A DNA stretch of 18,960 nt from positions 1-18,960 of the forward strand of contig JAOXYB010016820.1 in assembly GCA_028565635.1 (NCBI GenBank), in the 5' to 3' direction. The DNA is from Phoronis ovalis (taxonomy: Eukaryota > Phoronida > Phoronidae). The stretch's first letter is position 1. Every line of letters starts with the position of its first letter. The notes beneath the pieces were generated by a model, which was not told where the DNA came from, did not search any database, and worked only from the letters and a program-made list of their open reading frames with translations. The translations under genes were made by a program, and so were the position numbers. Shown here piece by piece: positions 1 through 18,960 of the stretch.

Positions 1-236
1 CAATGATAAACCAGATTATAATGCATGATGTATTATATTCTTTTCTAATGTAAAAAAACAATAATGTTAAAAAAAATATCCTACACATTGGATGGGCATT
101 AGACATGACAAATGTCTTGTTAAAAAGACAGTGCAGAAAAGTGCTAGTTTCTGCGGAACCATAGGAAAACTCTCTGTTCTCTCCACTCTTTGACCATTGT
201 CTCTGAGTTTCTCCATGTATGATTAATTTTTTGCAG

Positions 237-336
237 TGATTTGCCCAGTGATTATGGAGACCCTGGAAAAATACCGTTGGATGCAACGGATACGACCAGT
301 GCATGCTTTCATTCAAACTGCAATTGTAGGAGGATT
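237..336 (+). CDS. SFXN2: SFXN2 exon (third from last)
   Basis: The exon follows a TTTTTTGCAG acceptor and ends at a GTAAGT donor. It begins at codon position 2 and ends after two bases of a Phe codon. It encodes the loop with PVIMETLEK and the start of the final membrane helix. Confidence 0.88.
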
Positions 337-1753
337 GTAAGTTACACAACATCTGTAACATTTTATACATTATAACTAGCATAATATAGAGGTTTACATT
401 TGTACTCAAATTCATATGTGATTTAGATGCTAGCGTAGCAAGTGCTTCACAAAGAATTGTATCGGGGAACTGAAGATTTGAGAACCAGTTACCTCAAACA
501 CTTTCTTTTATCAAACACATTAAAGCACTGGGCTAGAATTTTGTTACTCATTTGTTAATTGTAAGGCATGATTCCCGATTACACCATGTCACTTGGGGTG
601 TCACGTGTAAGAATTAAGCTGTCATCCGCAAATTGTGATACTAACACCCTACTACTACTGTTTATGTGACCTCGTGTAATCTGTATGAGAATCGTGAGGT
701 CCATTTTTAGTTTATAAAGCTGTTAACTGAGCTGTTGTGCGCTTAGTTTTTGTTTTACTATTTGCATATCTGCAGTTACATACTGTTTTTAACTAGCTTG
801 AAGGATATTATAAATGTTCCAAGTTTAATAGTGTAACTTGAAAAATTTGGGTTAATTACTAGAAATGAGATACCAAAATAGGTGTAATTGTTTTGTAATT
901 ATTTAACTTCACAATGTTATTCTTGTATCCCTGCTTGTATCAAAAGCTTATGTTGAAAGGAAAAATTAATTCAAATTTAAGAGTATTGAATACAAGTTTT
1001 CTACCCTTTCAGTAGTTTTTGTTTGATTAGACTTTGAAATTTTAACATTTCAGTTTTTGAATCATTTTTGTTGAAAAAAGTATTGTAAGTTTTGACATTA
1101 AGGTTATGCAGTTGGATGTGAGCGACACACATATTTTGTGTCAATTTAATTACATAAAAATATGCAAAAAGTCTAAATCAGTACAACGTAAATATTTGTT
1201 ATGCAACCTTGATCATTGTCTATCATTGAGCATGCATATGAAAAGTTTCATCCAGTAGATATGTGTAGATAGTTTTAAATTCATTTTATTTTAATTTCAG
1301 CTTAATATTTATGGTACCTGTGGGTTGTTCATTGTTTCCTCAAAGATGGTGTGTATTTTTGTTATTCAGTGAATTTGTTTAATGCAATCTTTATTATTAC
1401 TAAGTTTGTAAATTCATGAGTTTACTGCTCACTAGGAGGAGGTATTCTAATTTTACTCTAATTTGTCCACAGTCTAGTTTTTAAGCACACATTTTATTTA
1501 TTAATTAATATTTTGCTGGTAAAGATTTGATTAATTTTTTAAAACTTTATCTGCTTTGCTGAATAGCATATTACATAATTAGCTTCAAGTGTTATATACT
1601 ATATCAGTTATTTTCCATTGTAACATTTCCCTTTTTTGCAGCTCAATAGATACCAACAAGCTTGAGGTCTTAGATAAGCAGCAACTGGAGGAAATTATAC
1701 TCAAGTATGGAAACAAGCCACCAGAAAAACTTTACTTCAACAAAGGCTTATGA
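237..1753 (+). CDS. SFXN2: Sideroflexin 2-like mitochondrial carrier, 3' part (last three exons)
   Basis: Three exons (237-336, 1301-1348, 1642-1753) join in frame across GT-AG introns and encode the last 85 complete residues of a sideroflexin, ending in a TGA. The diagnostic pieces are PVIMETLEK with WMQ just after it, the hydrophobic stretch FLIFMVPVGCSLFPQRC (last membrane segment followed by the FPQ motif) and the family-typical C-terminus YFNKGL. The PVIME and FLIFMVPV wording matches SFXN2 better than SFXN1/3 or SFXN5 as I remember them. Sideroflexins are multi-pass mitochondrial membrane proteins; the family transports serine into mitochondria for one-carbon metabolism, and SFXN2 has also been tied to iron and haem handling. 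Family members are about 320 residues, so roughly three quarters of the protein lies left of the window. The gene is convergent with POLR2B. Family assignment is firm; the paralogue is probable. Confidence 0.9.
337..1300 (+). other. Sideroflexin intron, no further feature seen
   Basis: A 964-bp intron. I found no conserved exon, RNA gene or clear repeat in it; it is AT-rich with scattered T runs. Confidence 0.7.
1301..1348 (+). CDS. SFXN2: SFXN2 exon (second from last, 48 nt)
   Basis: A small exon after a T-rich acceptor ending TTTCAG, with donor GTGTGT. It encodes LIFMVPVGCSLFPQR, the core of the last membrane segment and the conserved FPQ motif. The frame on both sides fits only with this donor, since the next exon supplies the last base of a Cys codon. 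Confidence 0.85.
1642..1753 (+). CDS. SFXN2: SFXN2 last coding exon
   Basis: Acceptor CTTTTTTGCAG. It encodes a hydrophilic tail of 36 residues rich in Lys, Glu and Leu, ending YFNKGL and a TGA at 1751-1753. The NKGL C-terminus is a hallmark of sideroflexins. Confidence 0.9.
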
Positions 1754-1866
1754 AACTGTTTTAAAAATTTAGATATTATAATTTTAAAAAATTTATTTGT
1801 GTAATGTGGTCAGTACCATAGACATTATCATACTTATTGTGCCAAACCTGTTATTATAGCAGCACT

Positions 1867-1872
1867 AATAAA
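1867..1872 (+). terminator. Poly(A) signal of the sideroflexin gene
   Basis: A canonical AATAAA lies about 115 bases after the stop codon in AT-rich sequence, a normal distance for a short 3' UTR. The cleavage site itself cannot be seen. Confidence 0.6.
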
Positions 1873-2414
1873 TAGTTGAAATGCAGGAAAGATTTAATAT
1901 ACCTTTAAGAAAAAAGTCTTTTAATAAGTATTATTTAAAATTTACTATAGGCTCTTTTATAGCTAGTAATTAAGTTTGCAATCAGTATATTAAGCTGCAT
2001 AAAAATCATGTCTACCTGAAATTCCTTTTTACTCATATTCAGAGAATTTATTAAAATACAAATTAATGTCTTTTTATATCTGTCACTTTAAAATAATGGA
2101 ATGTTTACTATATTGATCATATCAAGCATTTAGACTGCATGAAAAGTGATGTTTCAGTAATATATTTTTGTATAAACAAGAAAGAGTTGTATGATAAAGT
2201 ACAGCTAGTGGTAAATGACTTTCCACAGTGGAGTAATGTTGATAAAATTATTGTCTTGCTTAATAATTCAAAATGTGTCAAAGGCTTAATAAATGCTTAT
2301 CATTGGAGAAGTGATGAATTGTATAAATTCTGAAGAAGACACTTGCAATGTCAGATGTCCATCATATCTCTGGGATAATATCACATAGTGGCTCATATAT
2401 AGCATCGAAAACAA
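1873..2414. other. Intergenic AT-rich stretch
   Basis: This follows the sideroflexin poly(A) signal. The only open frame of note is 64 codons on the + strand (2139-2333), with no recognisable domain, splice context or similarity; I treat it as chance. Nothing else is supportable. Confidence 0.5.
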
Positions 2415-2419
2415 TAAAT

Positions 2420-2935
2420 AGCATAGATTCTGATTAGCATTTGACCCAATTTTCAAGGTCATTCTAAAATCCAACCTAACTATACCTTCGTCCACTAGTG
2501 ACCTTCACGAATCTACCTTTACATTGTCGTCAACACCTGTCTTTCTGAAAAGTGAAGCAACTGGATATGGCCTCTTGGAAACAACATGGCCACCAGTAAT
2601 TCTGGTCAAAATTGTACCCAATATGTACTTGCTCTGTAACGAATATGAAACTCCTGTAAAATCTGAAGCAGTTATACCATCTCTAGCCACTAGTTGGCCA
2701 TATTTGAAGTGATCCAGGTCAAACTGAAAACCTACATGTACCTGTATTGAACAAGCTGATTGGATAAATAGTGATCAGAAGTAGTTATTCCAAAACAAGA
2801 AGTTTCATGCTCAACAAAAAATGCTGAAGATTAGGATTCGTGCTTGATCCAGTTTCCAAGGCCATTCTAAAATGTCACCTAGCTATCCTAATACGCCCAC
2901 CAACCTATGGTCTTCGTGAATCTACCTTAGAATCA
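2420..2935. repeat. Pair of diverged direct repeats, about 100 bp each, 403 bp apart
   Basis: About 2420-2520 and 2823-2935 align at an offset near 403. Shared landmarks are ATTCTAAAAT (2461 and 2864), an ACCTA.CTAT segment, and CTTC.CGAATCTACCTT near the right end of each. Many substitutions and small indels separate them, so this is an old duplication or two old copies of an interspersed repeat. On the - strand the same frame reads through both copies with stops, so any protein it once encoded is broken. Confidence 0.55.
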
Positions 2936-3270
2936 TATAGTGTGACTTTTTAAGTATGAGCCTAAATTGACTCTGACCTCTGGATGACCTTTACATTACA
3001 CAAAAACGCAATTTTAGGATTTCAACTGGAATTTATGTTAAATGGCTTAATTGCTCTAGCAACTTCCCTTTGAAATTATGTAGTTTTTTTTTCACAAATG
3101 TTCATAAAACACTTTATTCAGTAACTTTTACGTAGTTTTTTAATTGCATTAAAATTAGAAGTAAAATGTTATTTTCTAGGGATATTCTAGTGCCTTGGCA
3201 GGAAATTTCCACCATCTCATGGTATGCTGAAAAACAGCGATAGATGTATTCAAAAACCTCCAACAAACTA

Positions 3271-3927
3271 CAGTATTTTCTCTAATAATCGCCCCCTCTG
3301 GTGACTAAAATAAATCAATAACAGCCCTTTCTAATAATTGCCCCAGGGCGACAATTTGACTTGAAGACCCATCTGATGGTTAATACGAGATAATCACATT
3401 TTAATTCATTATTATGTGTAGCTGATTAGCTCTTTATTGGGTTTTAAGGAAATATTGTACTATCTTTAATAAGTGTTTTGGCTTGCAAAACAAACTTCGG
3501 ATCACCTCCATGTAATATTTCCAATAAAATTTCCATGCCGAGTACGGCAGAAGTTGATTTACGCTTCTTGCCGATGACTTTCACAATAATTGTGTTTCCA
3601 TGTCGAGCAAGGTTGTATACACTGCACAAATTTCTCTAAGTATGTGACCAAAAAAATAAACTTACTGTTTATTTAAGGTTTGGAAGTTTTTCTTTTTGAA
3701 AATAAAATTCCATTACACACAGAATTTCGCTTGAATAAGCCTATTTTGTTTGATAAACTGACATCTTCAAAATCTTCCTTATGTATCGCAAACAATAATT
3801 TAAAAAAAATCTGAAATATTAATGCCAGGAGTACAAATAAGTTAATAATAGCCCCTCGATTAATCGGCCCCCTTAAAAGCAGTTTTTTTTTAATAATAGC
3901 CCAGGGCGATTATTTGAGAAAATACAA
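3271..3927. mobile_element. Non-autonomous pogo/Tigger-like DNA transposon (MITE), 657 bp
   Basis: The left end reads CAGTATTTTCTCTAATAATC and the right end, read inward on the - strand, TTGTATTTTCTCAAATAATC, followed on both sides by GCCC. These are imperfect terminal inverted repeats of about 25 bp. Each end is flanked by TA (3269-3270 and 3928-3929), the target-site duplication of Tc1/mariner-superfamily elements, and an end beginning CAGT is typical of the pogo/Tigger branch. The TAATAAT-GCCC motif recurs at about 3332, 3843 and 3891, giving subterminal repeats. No transposase frame is recognisable; the longest reading frame inside is 61 codons on the - strand. It lies downstream of the POLR2B stop codon. 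The ends are clear; the superfamily is inferred from TIR and TA. Confidence 0.65.
3668..3673 (-). terminator. Candidate POLR2B poly(A) signal, inside the transposon
   Basis: Reading downstream from the POLR2B stop on the - strand, I find no AATAAA or ATTAAA in the unique sequence before the transposon. The first hits are ATTAAA at 3889-3894 and AATAAA at 3668-3673, about 600 bases past the stop, both inside the element. A noncanonical AATATA lies at 4204-4209. The real cleavage site is unknown. Confidence 0.3.
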
Positions 3928-4274
3928 TATGTGCAGAAAATTCTTTTTAGTTAGTTATATATTTTCATAAAAAGTATTTACAAATTTTTACAAACATACT
4001 GCAATTACAAATACACTGAAGTTAACCAAAAGATTACCTTGTGCAAGTTTGAACTGATCAACTGACAATATACAAGTAACAAATAAATTTAAGTATTGTT
4101 TCATGGTGCGCTGAAACCAAATATCTGATGTCATACACAACAAAGACCATGCTATCCATGCACAATTGTGATTATTAGTCACAACCATTTCGGACTGTTT
4201 GTTATATTTCGAATACATTTTACAAAATGAAATTTTGATACTACATAGCAGTTAATAGCAGGTATTATCCCATT

Positions 4275-17459
<13,185 letters not shown>

Positions 17460-17561
17460 ATTGTTGTTTTATAAAGATACTTTTATAACGCAAATCTAAG
17501 CGAATTAAATAACTGTAACTGCGTTTAATTTGCAGATGATAAAAGATTTTCTGACACAGCT

Positions 17562-17585
17562 TTAAAACATAGCTGACTCCGCCAT
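17562..17585 (-). other. Possible upstream ORF in the POLR2B leader
   Basis: ATG at 17583-17585 opens a seven-codon frame (MAESAMF) closed by TAA at 17562-17564, about 100 bases before the POLR2B start. The ATG is part of a YY1-like motif (AAAATGGCGG). It matters only if transcription starts at or upstream of about 17586. Confidence 0.3.
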
Positions 17586-17600
17586 TTTCGCGACGGAAGT
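17579..17600 (-). promoter_or_regulatory. Probable POLR2B core promoter motifs (YY1-like and ETS-like)
   Basis: On the - strand the patch reads ACTTCCG (17594-17600), CGCGA, then AAAATGGCGG (17580-17589). ACTTCCG is the ETS/GABP-type core and AANATGGCGG the YY1-type core; both are typical of TATA-less housekeeping promoters and lie close to start sites in animals. The CpG-containing patch stands out in otherwise AT-rich DNA and sits 120-140 bases upstream of the POLR2B ATG. It could serve both directions. Motif reading is direct; function is inferred. Confidence 0.45.
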
Positions 17601-17880
17601 AAGCACTTTTATGCTGCATGATGGGTATTTATCTTTTGATTTGTATCTCATAAAGCAGAAGAGTAAACAGGTACTTGTTAAAAATAGTTCCAACAGGTGG
17701 CGTATTCAGAATTTCAGAAATTACTACATGGTAAAGCATTTCAGATTATTTCTCACTTGTTTTTTTAACATGATATTCACAAAATTGACTTCATGTCTAT
17801 CCAAAATATAACCATGATGTGAATATGAAGATACAAAGATATAAAACATTTTAAATATCTGCACTATTTTGTTGTCGCAG

Positions 17881-18082
17881 TTACACGTATGTCAACTGGC
17901 GACCTACTTGCTAATTGCATTTGAAACAACAGGGTCATTCCTGGAATATTTTGACAATTTTCTCGCTATTGTAGATGAATTCATAAAATCGATCTCCTAT
18001 TTTATGGGTATGGCGCAGTTAGGAATACTTATAAGTTATATCTTCATTTTGGTCAGCTGTAGTTTAGCCCAATATTTGCCAA
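17881..18082 (+). CDS. Possible exon of a divergent gene encoding a signal-peptide-like start
   Basis: The interval is bounded by a pyrimidine-rich acceptor (TTTTGTTGTCGCAG) and a strong donor (AA then GTGAGT at 18083), and one frame is open throughout. Two close ATGs, at 18004 and 18010, begin MGMAQLGILISYIFILVSCS followed by LAQYLPS. The second ATG has G at -3 and +4. A short start, a long hydrophobic core and a small-residue site before Gln look like a secretory signal peptide, with the upstream part as 5' UTR. Alternatively a 20-codon exon at 17611-17670 (donor CAG then GTACTT) joins in phase 0 and would give a longer N-terminus. I do not recognise the protein; the rest would lie right of 18082. 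POLR2B and this gene would share an upstream region. Confidence 0.3.
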
Positions 18083-18508
18083 GTGAGTAGCTTTGCATTT
18101 TTCGCTTGTGACTCATTCAGGTGCACAAAATGTCGGTTATAAACTGTAAATTAGGTCATCAAGTTTTACATCGTTTGATCCTACAACTGTTCTTATAGCC
18201 AAATTTCCAGCAACAGTGCCACTATAAGTGGCGTATTTAAACGTAGTGTGTATAAAGTTTGTGATGATTTTCTGAAGCAATTTAATATATTTTATAAATT
18301 TACACCGTCACAGTTGTTTCTCAAGACAGTCTCGATACTGAGTCATCACACCAGTATTAAACTTAAAGCTTTCTTATTATAGAATTCACGTTATAAAATA
18401 TTTGTTTTAAAGTCCAAACTTTGCCCTGTATCAAACGAATTGTAATTGTTTGTAAACATGATGATTTCTTCTTTGATTAACCCAGGTTTTTAACCATTAT
18501 TGCCTTAA
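18083..18508. other. Stretch without recognised feature
   Basis: AT-rich sequence after the possible divergent exon. No exon, repeat or RNA gene that I can support. Confidence 0.55.
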
Positions 18509-18651
18509 TCCTAGCTCCATGACCCTGAGACAAAGATAACTAAACTCCCCTAATATCACTTGCCTACGGCGAAGCCATAGGGTCATAGCTCAGATAGTGT
18601 AACCCTACAGCTTTGCCGCAGGCAAGTGATAATATGATCATGAAGCTAGGA
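18509..18651. mobile_element. Foldback (MITE-like) element of about 143 bp
   Basis: The ends are inverted copies: TCCTAGCTCCATGA at the left and, read on the other strand, TCCTAGCTTCATGA at the right. Inside, 18553-18583 (ATATCACTTGCCTACGGCGA and on to AGGGT) pairs with 18602-18633 with few mismatches, leaving an 18-base loop. The left arm carries about 28 unpaired bases between the two paired parts. The paired core is GC-richer than its surroundings. No clear target-site duplication is visible. A small foldback transposon fits best. Confidence 0.6.
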
Positions 18652-18805
18652 CTTTTAGTATTATGCATATAATCTTCAAATTATGTCAAGGTATGATATA
18701 ATTTAATACTTATTAATAAATTTAAACAATTAAGTGATCCAATTATCATTTTCCGTTTATGCCAAATTATGTTATAAATAATAATGACTTAGGGTGGACA
18801 TCACT

Positions 18806-18932
18806 TGTAGTGTAGCATTATAACGCTACGACCCCTAGCGGGGAGAGCGATCGTATTAACACAGTTTCCAGCAATAGAACTCTAAAGAGACTAACACTTT
18901 ATTTGGAACTCTAAAGAGACTAAACACTTTAT
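18806..18932 (+). mobile_element. Probable LTR end of an LTR retrotransposon, cut by the window edge
   Basis: The stretch begins TGTAGTGTAGC, contains a small stem (GTAGC with GCTAC) and CCCCTAGCGGGG, and ends just before a primer-binding-site match. It is compact, about 127 bp if it starts at the TG at 18806, which would be short for an LTR; the left border is a guess and the right end does not finish in the usual CA. A nearly perfect tandem duplication of 28 bp fills its right end. If the call is right, gag and pol would follow to the right of the window. The Gypsy-like assignment is inference. Confidence 0.45.
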
Positions 18933-18933
18933 T
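18877..18933 (+). repeat. Two tandem copies of a 28-bp sequence
   Basis: GAACTCTAAAGAGACTAA followed by CACTTTATT occurs at 18877-18904 and again at 18906-18933, differing by one extra A. It lies at the right end of the suspected LTR. Confidence 0.85.
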
Positions 18934-18945
18934 GGCGACGAGGAT
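18933..18945 (+). promoter_or_regulatory. Retrotransposon primer-binding site complementary to tRNA-Ser(GCU)
   Basis: TGGCGACGAGGAT is the exact complement of a tRNA 3' end reading ATCCTCGTCG plus CCA, which is the animal tRNA-Ser(GCU) acceptor end as I know it. Starting with TGG and lying at the edge of an LTR-like sequence is what a minus-strand primer-binding site looks like. Confidence 0.55.
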
Positions 18946-18960
18946 AGTCCAAAAACTGAA

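Noticed and set aside
2139-2333. 64-codon + strand frame after the sideroflexin gene
   Set aside because: No recognisable domain, no splice sites around it and no homologue that I know; such lengths occur by chance.
3444-3629. 61-codon frame inside the pogo-like element, as a possible transposase remnant
   Set aside because: It has basic stretches but no helix-turn-helix or DDE motif that I can recognise, and is too short to judge.
17480-17487. TATAAAAG on the - strand, a perfect TATA-box match upstream of POLR2B
   Set aside because: It lies only about 21-28 bases before the ATG, so a start site 30 bases downstream would fall at or beyond the start codon. AT-rich DNA gives such matches by chance.

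Overview
This window is nuclear DNA from an animal, probably an intron-rich invertebrate (a mollusc or other lophotrochozoan would fit, but the sequence does not settle it). It is visibly AT-rich. The evidence is two conserved metazoan genes broken into many short exons by GT-AG introns, with several kinds of transposon-derived repeat in the introns and flanks. There are no bacterial operons, CRISPR arrays or RNA genes that I can support.

Positions 1-1872 hold the 3' end of a sideroflexin gene on the + strand, closest to SFXN2: the last three exons, the stop codon and a canonical poly(A) signal. Positions 1873-4274 are intergenic, with a diverged direct repeat (about 2420-2935) and a 657-bp pogo/Tigger-like element with terminal inverted repeats and TA target-site duplications (3271-3927).

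Positions 4275-17459 hold the complete coding sequence of RPB2 (POLR2B), the second-largest subunit of RNA polymerase II, on the - strand. I could join 23 coding exons in frame (3537 nt including the stop, 1178 residues). Every splice junction is GT-AG, and the key motifs and the C-terminal zinc ribbon are intact. The two genes are convergent, tail to tail. Introns of POLR2B carry four same-orientation copies of a short repeat; two of these sit in a nearly identical 287-bp block. Intron 1 holds a tandem array of about 80-bp units.

Positions 17460-18960 are the POLR2B upstream side: a compact promoter-like patch with YY1-like and ETS-like motifs and a tiny upstream ORF, and a possible divergent exon encoding a signal-peptide-like segment. 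After these come a foldback element and, at the right edge, what looks like the LTR end and tRNA-Ser primer-binding site of an LTR retrotransposon cut by the window boundary.

The two identified genes are housekeeping genes (mitochondrial carrier and transcription machinery) with no evident functional link. I see no undescribed multi-gene system here; the points worth following are the repeats, the 3' end of POLR2B and the divergent exon.
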